This document shows positions 1 to 6,965 of a stretch of DNA of 32,697 nucleotides, piece by piece. The stretch comes from a virus. Position 1 is the stretch's first letter. Every line of letters starts with the position of its first letter. The notes beneath the pieces are model-generated. The model saw only the letters and a program-made list of their open reading frames with translations, had not been told where the DNA came from and made no database searches. The stretch lies in the IMG/VR virus record IMGVR_UViG_3300001041_000932, positions 1-32,697 of that record; one strand, written 5' to 3'. Position numbers and translations under genes: made by a program.

Positions 1-29
1 GACGCATTATGTTTAGTAGCATATGCAAG

Positions 30-64
30 AAATCGACCCCCTGATTAAGCCAGGGGGTCGATTT
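30..64. terminator. Bidirectional intrinsic terminator
   Basis: A perfect 14-bp inverted repeat (30-43 with 51-64) around a 7-nt loop forms a stable GC-rich stem flanked by A on the left and T on the right. It lies just downstream of the leftward gene at 89-436 and can stop transcription entering or leaving on either strand. Confidence 0.75.
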
Positions 65-88
65 AATAATGAGAGGTGAAGGAAAATT

Positions 89-436
89 TCAATTCGCTTT
101 ATTATTGGTTTCTTGATTGGCGTTGCTATTGGTAAGCTCTTTGATTACCTCTATGGCACATATAAAGGCAGATAGAGATAGGGCGAAGAGAATGGTTGTT
201 GCAATAATTACCGACATATATAAAAACGATTCGGGAGAAACATAGCCGTTAATTATCAATAGCGTCAACAACAGAGCTGTTGGAAAGCTAAAATAAAACT
301 CTCTCTTGACTCTATCTATGTATTCCTTTGATGTATTCCCACTGGTACTCTCATCACCTTTAAAGATATACTGTAACCATTTTGCAAGATATGTAGCAAT
401 AATTCCGGAAACAATGCCGACGGTTAAATCATTCAA
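89..436 (-). CDS. Small membrane protein, unknown function
   Basis: The 115-residue product has an N-terminal hydrophobic stretch (about residues 4-22), a charged middle rich in Lys, Glu and Arg, and two further hydrophobic segments (about 50-64 and 68-92), so it is likely a membrane protein with two or three spans. Translation starts at TTG behind a GGGGG-type ribosome binding site about 8 nt upstream. It reads leftward into the terminator at 30-64. I do not recognise a family; a phage or plasmid accessory membrane protein is the most that can be said. Confidence 0.6.
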   Translation of the reverse strand: MNDLTVGIVSGIIATYLAKWLQYIFKGDESTSGNTSKEYIDRVKREFYFSFPTALLLTLLIINGYVSPESFLYMSVIIATTILFALSLSAFICAIEVIKELTNSNANQETNNKAN

Positions 437-519
437 AATATTTCCCCCTACTTTCGTTAAGGATAGTCAGAGATAAATTCTAATTCGACACAAAGGAGGA
501 AAACCCTGTAAATAAAAAG

Positions 520-539
520 AAACGCCCCAAAAGGCGTTA
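520..539 (-). terminator. Intrinsic terminator of recombinase gene
   Basis: The hairpin AACGCC / GGCGTT (521-526 with 533-538) is followed on the minus strand by a U-rich run. It overlaps the stop codon of the recombinase gene, so the transcript ends right after translation stops. Confidence 0.75.
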
Positions 540-1541
540 TTGAACCAAGTATTGCTTATGCGACTGTTTTCTTTTTTCGTCGGACAGGACAGAGTAAATT
601 AGCGTTGTAGCCGGATCCACGTGCCCGAGTAATCCCTGGACCGCGACTAGATCCGCTCCGTTGTTTAACATGAGCGTCGCGAAAGTATGGCGAAATATAT
701 GCGGATGCACGTTTTTCTTGACCTCTGAGCGGCCGGCAATGATTTTGACCTCGCGTTGGATGCCCTTGGTCGATAGTCTCCTGTATGGTTTGCGCACGGT
801 TACGAATAGCGCGTCCACAGTGTCGGAACGCTTCTTTAAGTATTTCTGCAAGTGGTACATGGCCTTGAATGAGAAGTAGACTGTTCGTTCTTTATTGCCC
901 TTACCGACCACTTGAACTGACATTGCCTGATAGTCAATATCTTGGCGATTTAGTTGTTGTACTTCAGTGAGACGGGCGCCTGTCGCGTAATAGACTTCAA
1001 TCATTGCGCGTTCGCGCGGGGTTACGCAAGCCTCGCGGATCATCTCCAGTTCCTCGATAGTCAAGGCCTTCGGGGTTCTTTGCTCCTTTTTTGGTGGTTT
1101 GATCTGCTTGGTTACGTCGTTGGGAATTATTTTCTCTGCTGCCAACCATCCGAACATTGATTTCAGAACAGACAATTTCTTGGATATTGACGAGGTTTTA
1201 AGGTAGTCAAATTCTCCGAGATAAAGACGGATATCAGATGTGGTTACTTCATCAGTGGCCTTCGAGACGTGTTCGGAGAATATCCGGAGTTCCAATGTGT
1301 AGCTATCTAGGGTTAAAGGGCTTAGACCTTCGAGACGTTTCCCAGCCAAGAACAGCTTTATCTTAGCCGCTAGATCGGGATGGCCGTTAGGAATCAAGGC
1401 AGGTTTGATGTCGTACTGGGACAGGATCATGATTATAGTCTGCTGGAGTTGAAGCTTGTCCACTTTTGGGCAAAGTGAGTTAATGGCGCACATTATCTGC
1501 TCCAGCAGGATCTCGGCGGTCGAGCTAAGTATTTGAGCCAT
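537..1541 (-). CDS. Tyrosine recombinase, XerC/XerD-like
   Basis: This 334-residue protein cuts and rejoins DNA at specific sites through a covalent phosphotyrosine intermediate. The SAM-like core-binding domain lies at about residues 58-140. The catalytic domain follows with Arg190 (ATGARLTEV), a Lys in GKGNKER, His281 and Arg284 (HPHIFRHTFA), His307 (LLGHVD) and the nucleophile Tyr316. All pentad residues are present, so it should be active. It starts at ATG with an AGAGGAG site upstream. The compact Xer-like form without an arm-binding N-terminus fits either element integration or multimer resolution; the sequence does not decide. A large hairpin (1565-1605) precedes the gene. Confidence 0.93.
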   Translation of the reverse strand: MAQILSSTAEILLEQIMCAINSLCPKVDKLQLQQTIIMILSQYDIKPALIPNGHPDLAAKIKLFLAGKRLEGLSPLTLDSYTLELRIFSEHVSKATDEVTTSDIRLYLGEFDYLKTSSISKKLSVLKSMFGWLAAEKIIPNDVTKQIKPPKKEQRTPKALTIEELEMIREACVTPRERAMIEVYYATGARLTEVQQLNRQDIDYQAMSVQVVGKGNKERTVYFSFKAMYHLQKYLKKRSDTVDALFVTVRKPYRRLSTKGIQREVKIIAGRSEVKKNVHPHIFRHTFATLMLNNGADLVAVQGLLGHVDPATTLIYSVLSDEKRKQSHKQYLVQ

Positions 1542-1564
1542 ATCTTCTACTCCTCTTGTCTAAC

Positions 1565-1605
1565 CCGGAGCGATCACTTACAATAATAAACGTAAGGCGC
1601 TCCGG
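1565..1605 (-). promoter_or_regulatory. Two-tier hairpin in recombinase leader
   Basis: CCGGAGCG (1565-1572) pairs with CGCTCCGG (1598-1605), and inside it CTTAC pairs with GTAAG. There is no T-run on the minus strand, so it is not a normal terminator. It sits between the small ORF at 1639-1854 and the recombinase, upstream of the latter's ribosome binding site. It may control mRNA processing or recombinase translation. Confidence 0.5.
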
Positions 1606-1638
1606 TGTCCTTCTATGAGCACTCGTTCGGCTGCCAGG

Positions 1639-1854
1639 CTATGGACGGGTGCTTACCTTTGCGTATTTGTCAAATTTCTCGTTGATCCATTTGGCCGACT
1701 GCTCATACGCGGAAGCTCGGCCTTGTCGCCATTCATCCCCGGTCCTTTCGTAGTCGCTCTTGGTTTCAACTGCGCATTCTTCAATAAATTCAACATCGCT
1801 CTTGATAGAGATTAGTAATTCGATTAGCTGCTTTTTAGTTAGGTTTGCAAACAT
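1639..1854 (-). CDS. Small acidic hypothetical protein
   Basis: The 71-residue protein begins MFANLTKKQ and is predicted to be mostly helical and charged, without membrane segments or recognisable motifs. A longer start at GTG (1861-1863) abuts the AAGGAG site with no spacing, so the ATG at 1852-1854, 8 nt downstream of that site, is preferred. It lies in a leftward operon between the DUF2786 gene and the recombinase. The leader holds a GC-rich hairpin also found upstream of 12115-12336. Function unknown. Confidence 0.55.
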   Translation of the reverse strand: MFANLTKKQLIELLISIKSDVEFIEECAVETKSDYERTGDEWRQGRASAYEQSAKWINEKFDKYAKVSTRP

Positions 1855-1864
1855 GGTTATCACT

Positions 1865-1896
1865 CCTTTCCGCCGGTATTGGCCCCGGCTGGCGGT
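1865..1896 (-). promoter_or_regulatory. GC-rich leader hairpin, copy 1
   Basis: GCCGG (1872-1876) and CCGGC (1885-1889) form a stem whose loop contains ATTGGC on the plus strand; outer CCGCC / GGCGG arms can extend it. The ribosome binding site of the next leftward gene follows at once. A closely similar element lies at 12345-12372 in the same position relative to another small gene. Confidence 0.5.
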
Positions 1897-1899
1897 TTA

Positions 1900-2574
1900 T
1901 TAAGAACTAATTCTTCCATTTGGAGAACTGAAGCTTTTTCCGTCCTTGTAACCAGTCGAACGAGCGGAAGAACTTCCGGAACTAGCTATGCTTGAATGGC
2001 TACCTTTTTTTAGTTTCATATTTTCGTATTCTTGTATTACTAGGGCATCCTTAACTAGGACTAAGCCCCAATTACTCTCAACTATTTGTTGCTTAAACCT
2101 ATCGCGTAAACCTTGAATCCAACCACCCATATAGTCGTTTCGTAATCCTGCATCGGTGCTCATACCCTTAGATTTTCTTTCCTTAGAAAATTGCTTCACA
2201 CCATATTTAATAGAATCGCATGCGAACTCGAATGTTATTTTTGCCAAATCGACATCTTGATCTAGCCCGAGGAAAACAATGCATGAATTTCCATTTCGCG
2301 TGTTGGTATAATTGTGGCATCTAAAATTCTCTGCAATTACTCGGGCAATTCCTTTCTTCCACCAAGCTAGTCGCTCGTAGTCCGTCTTCATTCTGACAAC
2401 GTTTTTAACGCGAATATTATCTCCTTGTGCATCAACCTCAGATTGAGAAATTCCATTTTCAATCATAAGTTTTTGGGCCATGAGGATGCAGGATTGAGCC
2501 TCTTCTTCACTTGGGTTATTAGCGGCTTTATTTAAGAGTAAGTGAACCTTGTGGACTATTTTTTCGTTGGTCAT
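1900..2574 (-). CDS. DUF2786-family protein
   Basis: The N-terminal 50 residues (KVHLLLNKAANNPSEEEAQ followed by AQKLMIENGI) match the DUF2786 pattern, a short helical domain common in phage and plasmid proteins of unknown role. The rest (about 60-200) is a mixed domain, and the C-terminus is Ser/Gly-rich and probably disordered. Length is 224 residues. The start ATG has an excellent AAGGAGGG site. It is the first gene behind the leftward promoter at 2608-2636, so it is probably the most strongly expressed gene of this small operon. Confidence 0.75.
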   Translation of the reverse strand: MTNEKIVHKVHLLLNKAANNPSEEEAQSCILMAQKLMIENGISQSEVDAQGDNIRVKNVVRMKTDYERLAWWKKGIARVIAENFRCHNYTNTRNGNSCIVFLGLDQDVDLAKITFEFACDSIKYGVKQFSKERKSKGMSTDAGLRNDYMGGWIQGLRDRFKQQIVESNWGLVLVKDALVIQEYENMKLKKGSHSSIASSGSSSARSTGYKDGKSFSSPNGRISS

Positions 2575-2607
2575 GCTTGTTTCCCTCCTTAAATTTGATC
2601 TTAAGTT

Positions 2608-2636
2608 ATTATAACATAGTTACGTAACCATTGCAA
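2608..2636 (-). promoter_or_regulatory. Leftward promoter with shared -35 box
   Basis: On the minus strand TTGCAA (2631-2636), a 17-bp spacer and TATAAT (2608-2613) with an upstream TG make an almost ideal sigma-A promoter for DUF2786 and the genes to its left. The spacer holds the 10-bp palindrome GTTACGTAAC (2619-2628), a possible operator. The -35 hexamer is its own reverse complement and also serves the rightward promoter. Confidence 0.8.
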
Positions 2637-2658
2637 TACTTTTGAGCTATGGTATAAT
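2631..2658 (+). promoter_or_regulatory. Rightward promoter with extended -10
   Basis: TTGCAA (2631-2636), a 16-bp spacer and TGG-TATAAT (2650-2658) form an extended -10 promoter for the small RHH gene at 2677. It is back to back with the leftward promoter and uses the same -35 box. Confidence 0.75.
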
Positions 2659-2676
2659 AACTTTGAGGTGATTATT

Positions 2677-2832
2677 TTGAGTATAGGGAAAGATAAGGTT
2701 AGGTCAAACCTGATCATAGAAAAGGATATGAAGAAGGAATTGGAAGAAATAGCGAAGAGGCAGAACAGAAGTTTTAACAATCTTGTGATAACTATTCTTA
2801 AGGAGTACGTGGAAAAGAACGCCGAGGCTTGA
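2677..2832 (+). CDS. Small ribbon-helix-helix regulator
   Basis: The 51-residue product has a short strand (RSNLIIEKD), a helix (MKKELEEIAKRQN) and a second helix (SFNNLVITILKEYVEKN), the layout of Arc/CopG-type DNA-binding proteins, which bind operators as dimers. It starts at TTG with GAGGTG six nt upstream. Being the first gene after a pair of overlapping divergent promoters, it probably represses one or both; that is inference. Its stop codon lies inside a terminator hairpin. Confidence 0.75.
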   Translation: MSIGKDKVRSNLIIEKDMKKELEEIAKRQNRSFNNLVITILKEYVEKNAEA

Positions 2833-2854
2833 GCCCTGGCGTTCTTCATTTTTT
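2817..2854 (+). terminator. Intrinsic terminator after RHH gene
   Basis: GAACGCC (2817-2823) pairs with GGCGTTC (2838-2844), with an inner GGCT/AGCC stem, followed by a T-rich stretch to 2854. It overlaps the RHH stop codon and separates that short transcript from the lysis genes. Confidence 0.75.
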
Positions 2855-2882
2855 ATGGGTAGCAACGAAAGGATGGCGAAAG

Positions 2883-3293
2883 ATGAACGCAAAAGAGTTA
2901 ACTCTAAACACCTTTATCGCGGCAGTGGGAACAATTATAAGTGCATGTCTTGGAGGATGGGATGCCGCACTGAGGGTTTTAATTGGCCTCATGATCGTCG
3001 ACTATGCAACTGGATTCTTGGGCGCAGTCAAGGATCACAAAGTAAACAGCGAGGTAATGTACTGGGGAGGACTTCGAAAGGCCGGAATCCTTGTTGTGTT
3101 AGGCATTGCCGTTCAACTTGATCAGATGGTCGGCAACTCTGCACCGATTCTCCGGACGCTGGCAATTTACTTTTATGTGTCTAGGGAAGGCATTTCGGTG
3201 ACGGAGAACTTGGGTATTCTCGGGGTGCCGCTACCGCCCGGTATTACCAAGGTGTTGACTCAATTACAAGAGAAAGGGGATGAAACGAAATGA
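2883..3293 (+). CDS. Phage holin (TcdE/phage_holin_4 type)
   Basis: The 136-residue membrane protein belongs by appearance to the TcdE-like holin family: hydrophobic segments at about residues 8-26, 30-46 and 64-82, a MIVDYATGFLGAV motif after the second segment, a basic middle (KDHKVNSE) and a charged C-terminus. Holins oligomerise in the membrane and let the endolysin reach the wall at a set time. The ATG at 2883 has a GAAAGGA site 9 nt upstream. Its stop overlaps the amidase start (ATGA), so the two are translationally coupled. Confidence 0.88.
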   Translation: MNAKELTLNTFIAAVGTIISACLGGWDAALRVLIGLMIVDYATGFLGAVKDHKVNSEVMYWGGLRKAGILVVLGIAVQLDQMVGNSAPILRTLAIYFYVSREGISVTENLGILGVPLPPGITKVLTQLQEKGDETK

Positions 3294-4105
3294 AAGCGGT
3301 AATTAATTACGGTCATGGGCGAAAAGACGTTGGGTATGATCCGGGAGCGGTCGGACCAACGGGATACCAAGAGGCTACCGAGAACCGTGAGGTTGGCGAG
3401 AAGGTAGTTGCAAAGCTGAAATCCAACGGCTGGGATATACTCGCCATTCAAGATGGTGACCTAGACGATGTCACCGACCAATCGAACACTTACAAACCAA
3501 ATGCCTTCCTCTCGATCCACGCCAACTCCTTCGCTGATCCGGGTGCGCATGGGGTTGAAACCATAGCGCTCGGGCCTGGTGGGATGGGCGAGAAGATAGC
3601 CCGGGAGATCCAAAAGGAGTTAGTGGCAGCCACCGGACTCGCTGATCGAGGGGTGAAGTTTTCCAACCTGCACGTACTTAGGGAGACAAAGGGTTATCCT
3701 GCGGTTTTGGTGGAGATCGGCTTTATTTCCAATCCGGAGGAAGAAGCGCTGATGAAGCAGGATACTTGGGATGAGATTGTAGCTTCGGCGTTATGCAGGG
3801 GGTTTAGCCGGGGTTCAGGAGTGCCTTATGTAGAGCGGATAGAGGGGGTAATAGGCGTGGGATTAGATGTAGCGGTTTTACTAAACACCAAGGAGGATTT
3901 CTGGGCGGGGGCTGACGTAGCTGCCAAGAATGGCAACTGTGCGGTGTTTGTGCGTGGTGAGGGTCGATCTGTTCCTGCCGAGGCTATGAGGGCCAAGCAG
4001 CTAATCATAGTTGGCGGGGCCACGACCAAGCACCCGAACGAAGTGCTTCTCTCTGGGGAGACGAAGTTCGACACGGCTGAGGCGGTTGGGAAGTATTTGA
4101 GGTAG
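3290..4105 (+). CDS. N-acetylmuramoyl-L-alanine amidase (endolysin)
   Basis: This 271-residue endolysin cleaves the amide bond between MurNAc and the L-Ala of the peptide stem. The Amidase_3 fold spans about residues 1-175 with His9 (NYGHG), a Glu near residue 31, His77 (SIHANS) and the catalytic Glu142 (VEIGF). The C-terminal third (about 185-271), with IIVGGA and AEAVGKYL, resembles a cell-wall-binding-2 type repeat and probably anchors it to the wall. There is no signal peptide, so release depends on the upstream holin, with which it overlaps by 4 nt. A diverged copy of its last codons lies at 4468-4497. Confidence 0.92.
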   Translation: MKAVINYGHGRKDVGYDPGAVGPTGYQEATENREVGEKVVAKLKSNGWDILAIQDGDLDDVTDQSNTYKPNAFLSIHANSFADPGAHGVETIALGPGGMGEKIAREIQKELVAATGLADRGVKFSNLHVLRETKGYPAVLVEIGFISNPEEEALMKQDTWDEIVASALCRGFSRGSGVPYVERIEGVIGVGLDVAVLLNTKEDFWAGADVAAKNGNCAVFVRGEGRSVPAEAMRAKQLIIVGGATTKHPNEVLLSGETKFDTAEAVGKYLR

Positions 4106-4119
4106 GAAGGAGGTCTAAC

Positions 4120-4464
4120 ATGCCTAAAGCAAAACTTAGGCCATGCAAAGACGGTGCTCAAGAATACAATCTGCTATGGATTTGGTGCCCAGGATGTAAC
4201 GAGTACCACGCTGTTAAAGTAAATATTCCTAGTGGCTGGGGATGGAACGGAAACCAAGAAGCGCCAACTATTACACCTTCAATATTAGTGCGGGGCACAA
4301 AGCCGATCAGCGACGAAGAGGCCGAAAGAATCCTGCGAGGAGAGCACATCGAACCAATACGGACGGTTTGCCATAGTTTTGTCACAGACGGAAAGATTCA
4401 ATTCCTCGGAGATTGCACCCATGTACTTGCAGGTCAGACGGTGGAATTGCCAGAGGTAGATTAA
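4120..4464 (+). CDS. DUF6527-like protein
   Basis: The 114-residue protein has a CPGC motif near residue 23, a WGWNG segment, TPSILV, and a conserved tail (CHSFVTDGKIQFLGDCTH then LAGQTVELP) that I recognise as the DUF6527 phage family, sometimes mislabelled ammonia monooxygenase. Two Cys pairs could bind a metal. It starts at ATG with GGAGG upstream, 14 nt after the amidase. Because an amidase-like 3' end follows it, it looks like cargo inserted or exchanged at the amidase end. Its role is unknown. Confidence 0.75.
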   Translation: MPKAKLRPCKDGAQEYNLLWIWCPGCNEYHAVKVNIPSGWGWNGNQEAPTITPSILVRGTKPISDEEAERILRGEHIEPIRTVCHSFVTDGKIQFLGDCTHVLAGQTVELPEVD

Positions 4465-4467
4465 ATT

Positions 4468-4497
4468 AGCTACGCAGTCGGTAAATATTTAGGGTAA
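4468..4497 (+). pseudogene. Remnant of an amidase 3' end
   Basis: Read in frame this gives YAVGKYLG followed by stop, against EAVGKYLR-stop at the amidase C-terminus. Six consecutive residues are identical while the codons differ only at third positions (GCA/GCG, GTC/GTT, GGT/GGG, AAA/AAG, TTA/TTG), the mark of a diverged coding homologue. It is best explained as the tail of a second, mostly lost amidase allele. Confidence 0.6.
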
Positions 4498-4782
4498 TGC
4501 CCATACTTGATGATTTGGGGATAAAAAGCAAAGATACTTGATGCCCCGCAACTCAAGCACCACAAGGGACAGGGTGGTTGTCAGAATTCATGCTAAATAT
4601 GCCGAATAATATGCCAAAAATGAAGAGTCTATCTGTTCAAGCGAAGTGGTTGATTTGGCTTTTTAAATCAAGTGAATGCATTTCGGAATATTTTTAACCG
4701 AAAAAAGGGAATATTTTTTGGAATATTTTACGTTTAAATAGTAAATCGGCAAGCGCTTGTCAATATGAAAGGAATGATTTAA
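4498..4782. other. AT-rich intergenic region with repeats
   Basis: No convincing gene lies here. It holds two copies of ATACTTGATG (4503-4512, 4533-4542), two of ATATGCC near 4600, three of GGAATATTTT (4685, 4708, 4720) and the palindrome CAAGCGCTTG (4750-4759) just before the next gene. A 35-codon ORF at 4590-4697 has only a poor ribosome binding site. It may be a recombination or promoter region. Confidence 0.45.
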
Positions 4783-5001
4783 ATGCAGGAAGAAAAAGTA
4801 TGGTATAAATCCCTCACCCTATGGGGTGCAATTGTTACGGTCCTAGCCGCACTAGCTGGGATATTTGGCATTGACATTGACTCGAACACACAGAAAGAAG
4901 TCGTTGAATATCTTGTCGTTGGAGCAAGTGCTATCGGCGGATTAGTAGCGGCCTATGGGCGTATTAGGGCGAAGGCCAGGATAGTTAAAGTTATTAAATA
5001 G
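4783..5001 (+). CDS. Small holin-like membrane protein
   Basis: The 72-residue protein has a short charged head, a first hydrophobic segment (about residues 11-30), a polar turn with IDIDSNTQ, a second segment (about 42-60) and a basic tail (RIRAKARIVKVIK). This two-span hairpin with a basic C-terminus is typical of small phage holin or holin-like proteins near lysis genes. AAAGGAATG precedes the ATG. It ends at a strong terminator. A second holin, or an antiholin for the gene at 2883, is a fair guess. Confidence 0.7.
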   Translation: MQEEKVWYKSLTLWGAIVTVLAALAGIFGIDIDSNTQKEVVEYLVVGASAIGGLVAAYGRIRAKARIVKVIK

Positions 5002-5008
5002 ACATGAT

Positions 5009-5045
5009 AAAGCCCCGGGTCGTAATGACTCGGGGCTTTTTTGCG
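5009..5045. terminator. Strong, possibly bidirectional terminator
   Basis: AAGCCCCGGGTC (5010-5021) pairs with GACTCGGGGCTT (5027-5038) with one wobble, followed by T6 on the plus strand. On the minus strand the stem also ends in a short T-run, so it likely ends both the lysis transcript and the leftward operon arriving at 5051. Confidence 0.85.
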
Positions 5046-5050
5046 TTTTA

Positions 5051-5212
5051 TCAGTTACTTTCCTTAAATAAATCAGGTTTGGCTTCAGCAAGTGCCTTAG
5101 CTCTCCTTAAGAACTCAATCTTAGTAATTCCGAGTTCCTTGCATACTTTTTCAAAGGATTCTTTTTCTTCCGGGAATACATCGAATCTAAGTACTACTTT
5201 GCCTTGTGCCAT
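5051..5212 (-). CDS. Small RHH-like protein, last gene of operon
   Basis: The 53-residue product begins MAQGKVVLRFDVFPEEK, with a strand then two helices (EEKESFEKVCKELG and KIEFLRRAKALAEA), again the ribbon-helix-helix layout. Its ATG overlaps the previous gene's stop (TAATG), so translation is coupled. It is the distal gene of the leftward operon, before the 5009-5045 terminator. It could be a DNA-binding accessory or regulator of the module; no target is visible. Confidence 0.65.
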   Translation of the reverse strand: MAQGKVVLRFDVFPEEKESFEKVCKELGITKIEFLRRAKALAEAKPDLFKESN

Positions 5213-5712
5213 TATAGATTATTCTCCTTCATGAATATTATTTTTGCACGTTCGAAATCGGAATCAACCTTATCTTTAGCCATCGGAGCTGCCTTAACCA
5301 GCATATTGACCACGTCTTTCTGTAGATACCATGTAATTGGCTTGCTATGCGAATATTCCAGATTATCCCCGAACAGGTGCAGGTTTATGGTTTCCTGAGA
5401 CGCAAGAGAAGAAATACACTTAACATGGTCCTCGCGAGTGAGATTAAAAAACACTTCCATCTTGCATGGATCTCCTGGATAGTCATGGATCGTGATCGGC
5501 ATCCGGATGAGGGGGAATCCGTTGATTGAGTGTAATTCGACGCTTATTTCGATCTTGGCCGTTTTCATTTCTCGGGATTTGATCTCCTTGGTGGATAGGC
5601 GGACCAGAAGGTCTGTTTGCCAGTTTACGCCGTCCGCAGATGCGAAAGTAGGGAGACAACCGTAGCCGATTTTTCGGAAGGCTTGGATTTCGATGTAATT
5701 TAGCTCAATCAT
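5212..5712 (-). CDS. Hypothetical protein in modification operon
   Basis: The 166-residue protein has no motif I recognise. It starts MIELNYIEIQAF, is soluble and mixed in character, with no signal peptide or transmembrane segment. The ATG follows an excellent AGGAGG site 9 nt upstream. It is the next gene after the methyltransferase (7-nt gap) and overlaps the start of the small RHH gene, so it belongs to the same transcript. A helper role in the module is inferred from position only. Confidence 0.65.
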   Translation of the reverse strand: MIELNYIEIQAFRKIGYGCLPTFASADGVNWQTDLLVRLSTKEIKSREMKTAKIEISVELHSINGFPLIRMPITIHDYPGDPCKMEVFFNLTREDHVKCISSLASQETINLHLFGDNLEYSHSKPITWYLQKDVVNMLVKAAPMAKDKVDSDFERAKIIFMKENNL

Positions 5713-5719
5713 ATATATA

Positions 5720-6379
5720 TTACCTCCTAAAAACTCTATAACTCAAACCGTTCTTTGATATTTTTTCAAGCATTACGGATAGCCTTTTGTGATTCAACTC
5801 AGTTCCAACAAACTTCTTACCATTCTTTTGGGCGTTTATTCCAACTAATCCGCGCCCCATACAAAGGTCACCAATACAGATATAATCCTCATTCTTGCAA
5901 ACCCACTCGATAATGTCCTCCTCGTCCATATAGTCAAGCGGGAGCTTTTTACGCTTTGCGCTGCCTCTAATAACGTAGCATAGATTTTCCTTTTTATGAT
6001 AATAAGTGCTGTTATAAAATGTAACGTGCTTATAAATAGTCTTCATTTCCTGTATAAACTCGCTTAAATACTCTTTCCCAACTTCAACATAACAGACTAC
6101 CGGGTTTATTTCAGCGATGCACTCAAAGAGTCTTTTATAAAACGTTGTAAAGCTGTCTTGATAATCCTGTCGTTCCGCTTTTGTGTAGAATGTATTCAGG
6201 TTACCAAGGTTCCACGGTGGGTCTACGAAAATTAAATCAGCAGGCCACATAATGCCCGGGAGGGGATCGAATATATTGTGAACCTTAACGGTGCTTCCGT
6301 CGTCGAAAATAGCGAATTGACCATCACTAATGGGGTGACGAAGGTAAGCATCTCCATAGTTCCACTTAACCAACTTCAT
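5720..6379 (-). CDS. DNA adenine methyltransferase, beta-class layout
   Basis: The 219-residue protein carries the catalytic motif DPPW (residues 53-56) followed late in the chain by the AdoMet-binding segment DLCMGRGLVGI (about 171-181) and FVGTELN. The order catalytic motif first, binding motif last, marks a beta-class amino-methyltransferase; DPPW favours N6-adenine over cytosine. The protein is small with little room for a target recognition domain between the motifs, as in many phage solitary methylases. No cognate restriction enzyme is nearby. It overlaps the ParB-like gene by 14 nt. Confidence 0.85.
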   Translation of the reverse strand: MKLVKWNYGDAYLRHPISDGQFAIFDDGSTVKVHNIFDPLPGIMWPADLIFVDPPWNLGNLNTFYTKAERQDYQDSFTTFYKRLFECIAEINPVVCYVEVGKEYLSEFIQEMKTIYKHVTFYNSTYYHKKENLCYVIRGSAKRKKLPLDYMDEEDIIEWVCKNEDYICIGDLCMGRGLVGINAQKNGKKFVGTELNHKRLSVMLEKISKNGLSYRVFRR

Positions 6380-6965
6380 CCACCTCAGTCATTTCCCAAG
6401 ACTTTGAGTAGATCTGTTTTTTGAATAGCTCAGCAATGCCTGTAATCTGCTTGAGCCTGAATACTTCCTCGATTTCCATGCCTAGCTTTTGTGCTACCTC
6501 TTCGTCAGGAACACCTTGCTCAATTAAGGCCTGCACTAGATCACCCATGAGTTCCACCTGATGCACTCCCCGGGCTCGGTTAAATTGGACGGTGGCCTCC
6601 ATGCGTTGTGCTGGGGTAAGGTCTAGGACAATGATTGGAATTTCTTCTGCATCTAACCATATTTCCAGAATGCTGTCTCTATGGAAACCGTCTATAATAA
6701 CGAACTTTTCCAAATCATCATCCCATGCTGTAACGATCCCGAAACAAACTCCATTACTCAAGATGGATGTTTCTAAAAGTTCCATGTTGTTTCTTGGCAC
6801 GCTGTTTGGATTGTAGTTATTAGCCTGAACGAGATCTCTCGGCACGATGATAGGGCACATAACAGGGAATGATATATCGCCTTTCTTTGTTTTTATTTTC
6901 GGAAAGTCTGGTATTTCGTAGACTCCGTATTTAGTAGCTATTCTTCTCACAGTAATTCCCTCCAT
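6366..6965 (-). CDS. ParB-like domain protein, IbrB-like
   Basis: This 199-residue protein has a ParB/sulfiredoxin-like domain: VPRDLVQANNYNPN, then LLETSILSNGVCFGIV, then the signature IIDGFHRDSILEI (DGFHR at 92-96), followed by a helical region (about 118-175). There is no ParA beside it, so chromosome or plasmid partition is unlikely. Its overlap by 19 nt with a PAPS-reductase-like gene matches the IbrA-IbrB pairing known from phage-related elements, where ParB-fold partners act with PP-loop enzymes. Biochemical role here is inferred; it could bind nucleotide and DNA to guide a base or backbone modification. Confidence 0.8.
   Translation of the reverse strand: MEGITVRRIATKYGVYEIPDFPKIKTKKGDISFPVMCPIIVPRDLVQANNYNPNSVPRNNMELLETSILSNGVCFGIVTAWDDDLEKFVIIDGFHRDSILEIWLDAEEIPIIVLDLTPAQRMEATVQFNRARGVHQVELMGDLVQALIEQGVPDEEVAQKLGMEIEEVFRLKQITGIAELFKKQIYSKSWEMTEVDEVG

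Noticed and set aside
2601-2849. Minus-strand ORF opposite the RHH gene
   Set aside because: It would cover both divergent promoters and has no start signal; the RHH gene on the other strand has promoter, site and terminator.
4120-4464. Ammonia monooxygenase label for the DUF6527-like gene
   Set aside because: The protein is far too short, soluble and without the membrane helices of AmoA/B/C; that name is a known misannotation pattern.
4590-4697. 35-codon ORF in the intergenic region
   Set aside because: Poor ribosome binding site and no recognisable features; kept only as part of the intergenic description.
6366-6965. Plasmid partition role for the ParB-like protein
   Set aside because: There is no ParA partner and no visible parS-like repeat; it overlaps a PP-loop enzyme instead.
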